DNA of 64,000 nucleotides from Deltaproteobacteria bacterium IMCC39146. GTDB lineage: Bacteria; Desulfobacterota; Desulfuromonadia; Desulfuromonadales; BM103. Shown one piece after another: positions 56,557 through 64,000 of the stretch; position 1 is the stretch's first letter; every line of letters starts with the position of its first letter. The notes under the pieces are model-generated. The model did not search any database. It saw only the letters and a list, made by a program, of their open reading frames with translations, and had not been told where the DNA came from. The position numbers and the translations under genes were made by a program. The DNA is taken from the NCBI GenBank assembly GCA_030005635.1, contig JARUHP010000002.1:62001-126000 (forward strand), in the 5' to 3' direction.

Positions 56557-56662
56557 CTGTTAAGCAACTATTTAAGCACAGAGATAAAGAAATATGCCGT
56601 TAATGTCAACTAAAAGGGTCATGATTGACTGTCGGTCATATCCTTTCCTCGGTGGAAATACC

Positions 56663-57619
56663 TCAGACTATTCCTTCGAAGAGAACGCTGGTGAGATAAC
56701 GCTCACCGGAGTCAGGCAGGATGACAACGATCGTTTTACCCTTGAACTCGGGCAGGGCCGCCAGCCTGGCAGCGACTGCCCCTGCAGCGCCACACGAGAT
56801 CCCCGACAGGAGGCCTTCTTCGCGGGCCAGCCTGCGGGTGAACTCAATCGCCTCGTCGTTACTGACCAGCTCAACGCGGTCAATCAGGTCAAGATCAAGG
56901 ATCTCGGGAATAAACCCGGCCCCGATACCTTGAATCTTGTGCGGGCCCGGCTGTAGCATCTCGCCGGCCAGTTGCTGGCTGATCACCGGGCTATCTTCTG
57001 GCTCCACCGCGACAGAAATTATCTGCTTGCCTCGAACTTCTTTGAAATACCTTGAAAGGCCGGTGATTGTACCGCCGGTCCCGACTCCGGAAACGATGAC
57101 GTCAACATTGCCATCGGTGTCATCCCAGATTTCCGGGCCGGTGGTTTTGACATGGATTTCAGGATTGGCCGGATTTTTAAATTGATGTAGTAAGACGTAG
57201 CGGTCGGGGTCGCTCGCTGCCAACTCCTCTGCGGCAGCAATCGCACCACTCATGCCTTTTGCGCCAGGTGTTAGGGTCAGGTTAGCTCCGAACGCCTTAA
57301 GGACCTTGCGACGCTCCAGACTCATTGTCTCCGGCATTGTCAGCGTAATCGGAATCCCGCGCGCTGCCGCAACAAAAGCCAGGGCGATACCCGTATTGCC
57401 ACTGGTCGGCTCGACAAGTTCCTTGCCGGGTCCCAGTAGACCTTTTTCCTCAGCATCCCATATCATTGACGCGCCAATACGGCATTTAACCGAGTAGGCC
57501 GGGTTACGCCCTTCGATTTTGGCAAGGATGGTCGCCCCTCCTTCCGGTCCTACACGATTCAGGCGCACAAGAGGAGTGCGTCCGATCGAGAGAGAGTTGT
57601 CTGTATATACCTGGCTCAT
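56663..57619 (-). CDS. cysK: Cysteine synthase A (O-acetylserine thiol-lyase)
   Basis: 318 residues. [12 protein letters not shown] has the PLP lysine, [12 protein letters not shown] is the substrate loop, [17 protein letters not shown] is the phosphate-binding glycine loop, and [13 protein letters not shown] with [12 protein letters not shown] completes the active site. It makes cysteine from O-acetylserine and sulfide. AAGGAG precedes the ATG. It lies upstream of the SAM-controlled genes, separated by about 100 bases and the riboswitch, and supplies the cysteine they use. Confidence 0.96.
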   Translation of the reverse strand: MSQVYTDNSLSIGRTPLVRLNRVGPEGGATILAKIEGRNPAYSVKCRIGASMIWDAEEKGLLGPGKELVEPTSGNTGIALAFVAAARGIPITLTMPETMSLERRKVLKAFGANLTLTPGAKGMSGAIAAAEELAASDPDRYVLLHQFKNPANPEIHVKTTGPEIWDDTDGNVDVIVSGVGTGGTITGLSRYFKEVRGKQIISVAVEPEDSPVISQQLAGEMLQPGPHKIQGIGAGFIPEILDLDLIDRVELVSNDEAIEFTRRLAREEGLLSGISCGAAGAVAARLAALPEFKGKTIVVILPDSGERYLTSVLFEGIV

Positions 57620-57916
57620 GGCAAACTCCTTAAATCTTTGAAAGTGTGTATTTATCAGTTTAATCTATCTTAAGAGATCTGCATCTTGTTCAGAAAGTAA
57701 ATTTATACGTTTAGCGACAGCATGTTGATAAAATGGATACTTGATTGCTAATGAGAAGCCGCTTTCATCACTGTATCGGACACGTTTAAATAATACGAAT
57801 TAGCACTAAAGCAGTCAAGTACAAAATAAAGATAAAGTACTGTTGTGTGCCGTAGAAATAATCAATACACAGAAGTTTAGATGGCGAGAATTAAGTTTTC
57901 AGAACGTACCGAGAAT
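57620..57916. other. Intergenic region upstream of cysK
   Basis: AT-rich, no frame. It must contain the cysK promoter, but I do not see a convincing -35/-10 pair or a riboswitch. Confidence 0.4.
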
Positions 57917-57953
57917 AAAAAATGACTTTTGCGCTTTGGCAAAAGTCATTTTT
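57917..57953. terminator. Terminator of the 55-residue CxxC gene
   Basis: AAAAATGACTTTTGC, loop, GCAAAAGTCATTTTT, symmetrical and therefore probably bidirectional. 12 bases past the stop of the minus-strand gene. Confidence 0.9.
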
Positions 57954-57964
57954 CTTGGCACTCT

Positions 57965-58132
57965 TTAGTGACGGGTGTGACATTTAGCGCAAGGGAACGT
58001 GTCGATATCCTGACTGTTGAAGTTGCAATCTTCGCATGACATTTCCAGGTCTCCCCAGACCGGTTTGGTGAAGTTCGGGGTTTCTTTGGAGAGTTTTTCC
58101 TTGCTCAACTTCTTGCTGGGATTCTTCTGCAT
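57965..58132 (-). CDS. Small protein with CxxC and CxxCH motifs (55 residues)
   Basis: Too short for usual gene calling. ATG at 58132 with AAGGAG seven bases upstream. The sequence starts MQKNPSKKLSKEKLSKETPN, followed by KPVWGDLEMSCEDCNFNSQD and TFPCAKCHTRH. Lysine-rich start, no signal peptide, so cytosolic; four cysteines (CEDC and CAKCH) more likely bind zinc or iron than haem, despite the CxxCH. The gene stands alone with its own terminator. Function unknown. Confidence 0.7.
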   Translation of the reverse strand: MQKNPSKKLSKEKLSKETPNFTKPVWGDLEMSCEDCNFNSQDIDTFPCAKCHTRH

Positions 58133-58349
58133 GATTCACTCCTTTTGACAAAACTGCATTGCAAGGACTAAATGTTAGCCGAAGTATTCAAAACATCAAG
58201 CTTTTTGTGGTTTTTGTAGTTGATTCAGGTGGGGTGGAAATTGTCACGCGAAAAGCTTCAGAAATACAACCTTGCTAAAAACGCGACTGTATTCCAGAAA
58301 TGTATAGATTCTATTAGCGTTTAGGAGGGGGCCTTGATTGAGTCGGCAA

Positions 58350-59075
58350 TCAGCCGCCCAAGTAGGCCTTTTTGACTTCTGGATTGCCGAGCAACTCTTC
58401 GCTGGTCCCCTCGGCAACAATATTGCCAGTATCAAGAACATAACCTCGGTGGGCTAAGTGGAGGGCCAGATTTGCATTTTGCTCAACGAGAAGAATGGTC
58501 ATCCCTTCTTCATTCAACTGTTTGAGCTTTCGGAACAACTCGTACTTTAGCACTGGCGCCAGGCCCATCGAGGGCTCATCGAGGAGCAAAAAGGTACAGC
58601 CGGTCATCAGGGCGCGGCCAACGGCTAGCATCTGCTGCTCACCTCCAGAAAGAGATTCGCTGCGCTGCTTGCGACGCTCATGCAGACGTGGAAAAAGATC
58701 AAAAATTCGCTCATATTCTGCATCCAGATCGGCATCCTTCTCGCGGGCATAAGTCGCTATCTTTAAATTTTCCATAACCGTCAGGTTACCGAAAATCCGC
58801 CGCCCTTCAGGAGAGAGGGCCAGGTGATGTTCTTTGACCACATCGCTTGGCTTGGTCTTGAGGATCGACTCACCCTGAAACTTGATATCCCCGGCAATAA
58901 CACGCGGCGCTTCAGGCGGAGGCAAGCGGGTAATGGTGTGAAGACTGGTGGTCTTTCCGGCACCGTTGGCACCGATCAGGGTCACGATTTCGCCTTCATT
59001 CACATGAAAGCTGATCCCGTGCAAAGCCTGGATATTACCGTATTTAACTTCGAGATTCTCAACTTGCAGAAGCAT
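58350..59075 (-). CDS. livF: Branched-chain amino acid ABC transporter ATP-binding protein LivF
   Basis: 241 residues. Walker A GANGAGKTTSLHTITR, signature LSGGEQQMLAVGRALMTG, Walker B FLLLDEPSMGLAP, and switch histidine region LLVEQNANLALHLAHRGYVL. LivF-type length and C-terminus (NPEVKKAYLGG). The start overlaps the livG stop (TGATG). Last gene of the livHMGF operon. Imports leucine, isoleucine, valine or related compounds. Confidence 0.95.
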   Translation of the reverse strand: MLLQVENLEVKYGNIQALHGISFHVNEGEIVTLIGANGAGKTTSLHTITRLPPPEAPRVIAGDIKFQGESILKTKPSDVVKEHHLALSPEGRRIFGNLTVMENLKIATYAREKDADLDAEYERIFDLFPRLHERRKQRSESLSGGEQQMLAVGRALMTGCTFLLLDEPSMGLAPVLKYELFRKLKQLNEEGMTILLVEQNANLALHLAHRGYVLDTGNIVAEGTSEELLGNPEVKKAYLGG

Positions 59076-59875
59076 CAGATATTATCATCTCCCAGGTAAG
59101 CGGTGATGACCGCGGGGTGGTTGCGGATATGTTCCGGGTTGCCATCGGCTATGGTCTCACCGAAGTCGATGACCTTGATCTGCGTGGCGAGTTCCATCAT
59201 AACGTCCATGTGGTGCTCGATCATCCAAATGGTCACGTCAAAGGTATCGTGGATCCAGCGTATTAGTCGAATCAGATCTTTTGCGTCGTTGGAGTTGAGA
59301 CCGGCGGCTGGCTCATCGAGAAGCAAGAGTTGCGGATGAACTGACAGGGCGCGGGCGATCTCCAGCTTACGTTGGGTTCCGTACGGCAGATTTTTCGGGA
59401 AATCAGAAGCGAAATCCTTGAGATCAAACACCTCGAGAAGTTCGAAGGCTTCCTGTTCAATCTCCGCTTCGCGCTTCATATAAGTTTTGCTGCGGGCGAC
59501 GCTATGGAAGAAGCCGTAGCCGAGTTGCGAGTGCTGGGCGACCTTGATGTTGTCCAGTACGGTCATGTCGTTCCAAAGCCGGATGTTCTGGAAGGTTCGG
59601 GCGACACCGAGAGCGGTGACTTTGTGCGGCTTGAGTCGGGCGGTTTTGACACCACAGATCAGGATTTCGCCTTCGGTCGGCTGATAGAAGCCACTGACCA
59701 GGTTAAAGACCGTCGTTTTGCCAGCGCCGTTGGGACCGATCAGTCCGGAGAGCTCTCCCGGCATCAGTTTGACGTTGAAGTCGTTGACCGCTTTCAGACC
59801 GCCGAAGCGCTGGGTCAAGCCGCGGACCTCAAGGACTGGCGTCGATTCTGTTTGTATTTGTGTCTGTGCCATCAT
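59075..59875 (-). CDS. livG: Branched-chain amino acid ABC transporter ATP-binding protein LivG
   Basis: 266 residues. Walker A GPNGAGKTTVFNLVSGFY, signature LPYGTQRKLEIARALSVHPQ, Walker B LLLLDEPAAGLNSNDAKDLI, and IWMIEHHMDVMMELATQIKV. LivG-type C-terminus HPAVITAYLGDD. Two consecutive ATG codons; the first overlaps the livM stop by four bases. ATPase partner of LivF. Confidence 0.95.
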   Translation of the reverse strand: MMAQTQIQTESTPVLEVRGLTQRFGGLKAVNDFNVKLMPGELSGLIGPNGAGKTTVFNLVSGFYQPTEGEILICGVKTARLKPHKVTALGVARTFQNIRLWNDMTVLDNIKVAQHSQLGYGFFHSVARSKTYMKREAEIEQEAFELLEVFDLKDFASDFPKNLPYGTQRKLEIARALSVHPQLLLLDEPAAGLNSNDAKDLIRLIRWIHDTFDVTIWMIEHHMDVMMELATQIKVIDFGETIADGNPEHIRNHPAVITAYLGDDNI

Positions 59876-60942
59876 TTAAACCTGTAAAATTTCTTCAGTT
59901 TGGGGAAGACATCTCCCAATTCCCGATTGCCCATGATTCCTTCGGAGCGGAACTGCATCACAATAACCAGTAGCAGCGGGATCATAACCCACTTGATGAC
60001 GCCTGCTGAGGGTTCCCAGTCGGGAAACATAAAGGTAATCGGTGAGAGCAGGCCATCGACGATCGCTTGGGAGCGGAGCACTTCCAACAGCCCGGTGAAG
60101 AGAATCGCGGAAATGACAGCGCCGGACAAAGAGCCCATGCCGCCGAGATAAACCATGACCAGGGCCTCAGTCGATTTGAGGATATTGAAGGACTGCGGGT
60201 TGACGTAGCCGATGATGTGGGCGTAAAGACCGCCCGCGCACCCCGCCAAACCGGCGGCGACCATGAAGTTGATGATCTTGATCTTGTTGGTGTTGACGCT
60301 CATGATCTCGGCCGCCACCTCGTCCTGGCAGATGGCGTTGACGCCCTGGCCATAGGTGGAGGAGATGAAGCGTCGGATGACCCAGACTGTAAAGACGGTG
60401 AAGTTGATGACCCAGAAAAGCATCCAGGGGCCATCAAAGAGATCGACCATTGCCCAGACAGTATCCTTCATCCCCTGAAAACCGCGCGAGCCGCCGACGA
60501 AGTCCATGTTCTCTATGGCCGAGATGATCATGTAGTTGACGGCGATGGAAATGATCGCCAGATAGTCGTCACGGGTTTTGAAGGATGGAATTGATACCAG
60601 CAGCGAGGAGACGGCCGCAAAAGCCCCGCCGATCAGAACGATGATGGGGAAAACAATCACCACTGAGGCAGCGGGCAGCAGCGGCTCGCCAAACTTGGTA
60701 CCGAAACAGAAAACTGAGAGGAGTGACGAGATATAGGCACCCACGCACATGAAGGCCGCGTGGCCACAGGTGAATTCGCCCATGTTGCCGTTGACCAGGT
60801 TCAAGCTGGTGGACATCATGATGTTGATGCCGATGGTCATGAAGACAATCTGGATATAACCGTCGATGATGCGGAAATGAGCGGCGAAGAGCAGGCCGAT
60901 AGCGAAGACGACCAGCAGCATGTTGAGAGAGTATTGTTTCAT
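59872..60942 (-). CDS. livM: Branched-chain amino acid ABC transporter permease LivM
   Basis: 356 residues from the ATG at 60942 (GGGAG upstream). Eight or more helices. NIMMSTSLNLVNGNMGEFTC, FGEPLLPAASVVIVFPIIVL, and AIISIAVNYMIISAIENMDF are LivM features, and LAGCAGGLYAHIIGYVNPQS is the EAA-like loop contacting the ATPases. Second permease of the importer; overlaps livG. Confidence 0.93.
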   Translation of the reverse strand: MKQYSLNMLLVVFAIGLLFAAHFRIIDGYIQIVFMTIGINIMMSTSLNLVNGNMGEFTCGHAAFMCVGAYISSLLSVFCFGTKFGEPLLPAASVVIVFPIIVLIGGAFAAVSSLLVSIPSFKTRDDYLAIISIAVNYMIISAIENMDFVGGSRGFQGMKDTVWAMVDLFDGPWMLFWVINFTVFTVWVIRRFISSTYGQGVNAICQDEVAAEIMSVNTNKIKIINFMVAAGLAGCAGGLYAHIIGYVNPQSFNILKSTEALVMVYLGGMGSLSGAVISAILFTGLLEVLRSQAIVDGLLSPITFMFPDWEPSAGVIKWVMIPLLLVIVMQFRSEGIMGNRELGDVFPKLKKFYRFK

Positions 60943-60958
60943 GTCTTTATCTCCCAAC

Positions 60959-61870
60959 CTATATCTTGGTCGACTGAGGAATGCCGAACAGCCCGGAGGG
61001 CTTCATCCACAGAATCAGCAACAGGATGGTGAAGGCAAACAGGTCTCGGTAGGTCGAGGGGAAGACCGTGACCACGCCCACCTCAATGAAGCCGAGCAGG
61101 AAACCGCCGACAAACGCCCCTTTGATGTCACCGATGCCGCCAACCACTGCGGCGATAAAAGCCTTCCAGCCGATCAGCATGCCCATAAACGGCTCCAGGA
61201 CTGGATAGCTCATGGCGAACAGCAGCCCGGCCAGTCCGGCAAACCCTGAGCCGAGGACAAAGGTGACGACGATGATGTTGTCGATGGGGATACCCATCAG
61301 CGGGATGGCGAATTTATCATAAGAGATGGCCCGCATCGCCATCCCGACCCGCGTACGGGTCACCACCCACTGCAGAAACAGGAAGACCAGAATGGCGGTC
61401 ACGATAACCATGACCTTCAGGTTGGTCAGGGTGACGCCGCCCAGGTGCCAGATCTGTTTTTCAATTAACTCCGGGAACTTCAAGCGACTGGCGCCGAGCA
61501 AGGCCAGGTTCGAGTACTCGAGGACCAGGCCGCACATCAGCGCAGTGATGACCACGTAGAGCCGGTGTGCGCCTTTGCGCCGCAGGGGTCGGTAGGCGAT
61601 CCGCTCCAGGGTCACGCCGACGAGCGAGGTCAGAACCATGGTCAGGGGCACAGTGATAGCGAAGGCCACCGCCGTCGAGAGCCCGACAATCGGGCCGATA
61701 AGGAAAGTGGCCACGAAAAAGGAGATGTAGGCCCCAACCATGAAGATATCGCCATGGGCGAAGTTGATCAGGCGCAACACCCCGTAGACCAGGGTGTAAC
61801 CCAGGGCGATGAGAGCATAAAAGCTCCCCCACTGCAGCGCGTTCAAAACATTTTGAATAATGAAGTCCAC
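60959..61870 (-). CDS. livH: Branched-chain amino acid ABC transporter permease LivH
   Basis: 303 residues, GTG start at 61870 with GGAAG upstream. WGSFYALIALGYTLVYGVLR, then INFAHGDIFMVGAYI is the LivH hallmark. AFIAAVVGGIGDIKGAFVGG is near the C-terminus. First gene of the permease-ATPase group; 16 bases before livM. The binding-protein gene lies upstream, separated by a terminator, a usual way to make more binding protein. Confidence 0.94.
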   Translation of the reverse strand: MDFIIQNVLNALQWGSFYALIALGYTLVYGVLRLINFAHGDIFMVGAYISFFVATFLIGPIVGLSTAVAFAITVPLTMVLTSLVGVTLERIAYRPLRRKGAHRLYVVITALMCGLVLEYSNLALLGASRLKFPELIEKQIWHLGGVTLTNLKVMVIVTAILVFLFLQWVVTRTRVGMAMRAISYDKFAIPLMGIPIDNIIVVTFVLGSGFAGLAGLLFAMSYPVLEPFMGMLIGWKAFIAAVVGGIGDIKGAFVGGFLLGFIEVGVVTVFPSTYRDLFAFTILLLILWMKPSGLFGIPQSTKI

Positions 61871-62012
61871 TAGACACTACTTCCTTAAAATAATTATTGT
61901 GGGTGTTAAAAAGCCGTGCAGTTAGATTTGTTCGGCGCACTACTTTAAGCTTTTTTTGTGAATGCATCAATCGTTGATTTTCTGGTCTTTGATTATCAAC
62001 GCGGGATTGGAC

Positions 62013-62050
62013 AAAAAAGGACGGGGATCAGTGGATCCCCGTCCTTTTTC
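62013..62050 (-). terminator. Terminator after livK
   Basis: AAAAGGACGGGGATC, loop, GATCCCCGTCCTTTTT. It probably lets some transcription pass into livHMGF. Confidence 0.88.
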
Positions 62051-62071
62051 CTGCTTAATGTGTTTTGCTTG

Positions 62072-63232
62072 TTATGGGCAAACTGATTCCTCGAAGACAA
62101 AGGTTCCTTCGTCGGAGATTTTAACTATAACAGCGCACTTGATCGGGTCGCCCTGTTCATTAAACTTGGACGAACCGGTGACGCCGTCAAAGGATTTGAT
62201 GGCTGCCAGACCGTCACGGATGGCTTGGCGCATCTTGCGCGGGTTGGAGTCGACCATACCGGCGTTCTTGATGCCTTCGACCATCAGGCCGATGGAATCC
62301 CAAGTCAGGGCAGCGTAGTCAGCCGGCTCTGCGCCGTATTTTGCCGTGTAACGGTCGATGAAGACCTTGGTCGCACCCTTGGCACCGGCTGCAGCATAAT
62401 GGGTTGAGAAGTACTGACCGTTGCACTGCTCGCCACAGAGTTTGACCAGGTCCGGGGTGCCCCAGGCATCGGAACCCATGAACGGTCCTTTGTAACCGAG
62501 GTCACGCGCCTGCGGGATGATCAGGGCGACCTGGTTGTAGTTTTCCGGCACAAAGATGAAGTCAGGTTTGGCGGCGATGATGGTGGTCAGCTGGGCGGAG
62601 AAATCCTGGTCCTTGGTGCCATTTGACTCGTAGGCGACGACCGGGCCGAGCCCCTTGGCTTCCCATGCAGATTTAAAAACTTCTGCCAAACCGACCGAAT
62701 AATCGTTAGCGACGTCGAAGAGCACAGCTGCGGTCTTGGCTCCGAACTTTTTGGCTGCAAAGTCAGCTACGACTGGCCCCTGGAAGGGGTCGAGGAAGGC
62801 AGCGCGGAAAACCCAAGGACGGTCCAGGGTGGTATTGGGATTGGTTGACCAGGGACTGATCATCGGCACGCGGTTTTCGTTAGCGGTGCCGCCGCCAGGA
62901 ACGGCCTGCTTGGAGGAGTTGGGGCCGATAATCGCCACGACCTCTTCCTGCTCGATCAGTTTGAGGGCCGCGTTGACTGCCGAGTCGGCTTTAGACTCGT
63001 TGTCCATGTAGATGAACTCAAGCATGTACTTCTTGCCGCCGACCTCAAGGCCGCCGGCACCGTTGATATCTGCGAGGTACATTTCAGCGGCGTTTTTGGA
63101 ACCTTCCCCAACTTCCGGAATGTCTCCGGTCATCGGGATGTTGAAGCCGATTTTGATGGTATCGGCTGCAAAAGCGGGGGTCGCGAGCAGGGCAACCAGG
63201 GACAATACGACAAGTAGCTTCAGCTTTTTCAT
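62072..63232 (-). CDS. livK: Branched-chain amino acid ABC transporter substrate-binding protein
   Basis: 386 residues from the ATG at 63232 (GGAGGAG upstream). Signal MKKLKLLVVLSLVALLATPA with cleavage AFA-AD. Mature part IKIGFNIPMTGDIPEVGEGS, AIIGPNSSKQAVPGGGTANE, and NYSVGLAEVFK-type hinge segments (DVANDYSVGLAEVFKSAWEA) show the type I periplasmic-binding fold of LivJ/LivK. Captures leucine-type ligands in the periplasm. First gene of the importer. Confidence 0.94.
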   Translation of the reverse strand: MKKLKLLVVLSLVALLATPAFAADTIKIGFNIPMTGDIPEVGEGSKNAAEMYLADINGAGGLEVGGKKYMLEFIYMDNESKADSAVNAALKLIEQEEVVAIIGPNSSKQAVPGGGTANENRVPMISPWSTNPNTTLDRPWVFRAAFLDPFQGPVVADFAAKKFGAKTAAVLFDVANDYSVGLAEVFKSAWEAKGLGPVVAYESNGTKDQDFSAQLTTIIAAKPDFIFVPENYNQVALIIPQARDLGYKGPFMGSDAWGTPDLVKLCGEQCNGQYFSTHYAAAGAKGATKVFIDRYTAKYGAEPADYAALTWDSIGLMVEGIKNAGMVDSNPRKMRQAIRDGLAAIKSFDGVTGSSKFNEQGDPIKCAVIVKISDEGTFVFEESVCP

Positions 63233-63438
63233 CTGTCTCCTCCACGAGTAAAAATGAACAACAAATGTCATGTCCCACGGGATGTGGAACATCTACGGTA
63301 ATTAATATCATTTGTCTTGTAAAACCAGACGTTTAAGTACACCAGTACAAGACCGTTTTGTCAAGCTTCTTTAGGCTTCTTTACGTATTTTACTCAGGTA
63401 TTTTATCGCTGCTGCCTGCTTCGAGAATAGTTTCGGGT

Positions 63439-64000
63439 TCAATACTTGATCTTGGCAAAAGGCGATTGACTGGAAGCTACCAGTGCGTCTTCGAGAGTAT
63501 GAATCCCTTGAGCTTTCAGTAGGGGGATGAGTTTTAGAAGAATTTCTGCGGTGACCAGGGCATCGCCAAGCGCTGTATGACGGCCAACAATGGTGAGGTT
63601 AAAACGTTCGGCAATCGCATCCAGGGAATGTCCCTCCTGGTTCGGATGAACGATCGATGACAGAAGCAGGGTGTCCAGGACGGGGTTGTCGAAATGCAGG
63701 CCGATAGCCTCTTCCTTGAGTTGCAGAAAACGCATATCAAAGGCAGCGTTGTGTGCAACCAACACGGAATCTATAGCAAAGGTGTGGAAGTCGGGAAGAA
63801 CCTCGGTGATGATCGGCTGTGCCGTCAGCAGGTCCGGGTCGATGCCGTGAATTTCGACAGAAGATTTGGGCACCGGGCGTTGCGGGTTGACCAACTGGTC
63901 AATACATTCATCGTGCAGCAGCCGGCCGTTGACAATACGCACGGCTCCAATCTGGATGATTTCATCACCCGTCGAAGGGTTCAGTCCGGTTGTTTCGGTG
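63439..64000 (-). CDS. DnaQ-like 3'-5' exonuclease, 5' part outside window
   Basis: At least 187 codons, open to the window edge. TETTGLNPSTGDEIIQIGAV at the edge is the Exo I motif (the first Asp lies outside). LVAHNAAFDMRFLQLKEEAI is Exo II, and HTALGDALVTAEILLKLIPL is Exo III, with histidine of the DEDDh type. In Geobacter relatives such exonucleases occur next to the CBS-DUF294 and acetate symporter genes. Predicted activity is DNA or RNA 3' trimming or proofreading. Confidence 0.9.
   Translation of the reverse strand, partial: TETTGLNPSTGDEIIQIGAVRIVNGRLLHDECIDQLVNPQRPVPKSSVEIHGIDPDLLTAQPIITEVLPDFHTFAIDSVLVAHNAAFDMRFLQLKEEAIGLHFDNPVLDTLLLSSIVHPNQEGHSLDAIAERFNLTIVGRHTALGDALVTAEILLKLIPLLKAQGIHTLEDALVASSQSPFAKIKY

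Noticed and set aside
57965-58132. The small CxxCH protein as a cytochrome c
   Set aside because: There is no signal peptide, and c-type haem attachment happens in the periplasm.

Overview
The window looks like chromosome from a mesophilic anaerobe of the Desulfuromonadales (Deltaproteobacteria; Desulfuromonas/Geopsychrobacter-like). The evidence is a triheme periplasmic cytochrome c7 closely resembling the Desulfuromonas/Geobacter PpcA type (47518-47784), a giant multihaem cytochrome of the Geobacter CxxxxCH/CxxCH kind, desulfoferrodoxin with rubrerythrin, and an acetate-type Na+/solute symporter with its DUF4212 partner and a CBS-DUF294 regulator.

Layout. 1-1200: 5'-part of an adenylating enzyme gene and its acyl carrier protein. 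1.4-5.3 kb: a mobile-element scrapyard with a lipoprotein gene, two toxin-antitoxin modules, palindromic elements of two families, truncated RAYT, HicB-like and IS3 genes, and a 160-bp MITE. 5.4-17.3 kb: a small membrane-protein gene translationally coupled to a single 11.6-kb gene for a 3864-residue cytochrome with about 52 CxxCH sites, 14 expanded CxnCH sites and a haem-free fibronectin-like middle. 17.5-31.3 kb: a surface-glycan cluster (TMTC-like and DUF2142 membrane glycosyltransferases, two GT2, one GT4, FemAB-like acyltransferase, sulfotransferase-like protein, flippase-like UPF0104 protein, methyltransferase). 31.3-33.6 kb: a second MITE, a paralogue of the first lipoprotein, more palindromes, a third toxin-antitoxin pair. 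33.6-43.8 kb: beta-CASP nuclease, exported FG-GAP/ASPIC protein followed by an 18-codon peptide gene, exported lipoprotein and Cna-B-like proteins, hydrolase, Ste24-like protease, MFS transporter, two FKBP isomerases. 44-48.2 kb: receiver-PilZ protein, K+ channel, desulfoferrodoxin-rubrerythrin operon, cytochrome c7. 48.5-53.6 kb: CBS-DUF294 protein divergent from the symporter operon, then a glyoxalase. 53.6-58.1 kb: tRNA-Thr, two transsulfuration PLP enzymes (one behind a SAM-I riboswitch and terminator), cysteine synthase, and a 55-codon CxxC/CxxCH gene. 58.3-63.2 kb: a complete branched-chain amino acid ABC importer livKHMGF. The right edge cuts a DnaQ-like exonuclease.

Functionally, the cytochromes point to respiration with extracellular or periplasmic electron flow, probably fed by acetate (symporter), with protection against oxygen by superoxide reductase and rubrerythrin. 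The accessory character is concentrated in 1.2-5.3 kb and 31.3-33.6 kb: those segments share the same repeat families and the same lipoprotein paralogues and bracket the cytochrome/glycan block. The best candidates for something undescribed are the giant cytochrome with its coupled membrane protein, the CTAG-targeting 160-bp element, and the short peptide genes that standard gene calling misses.
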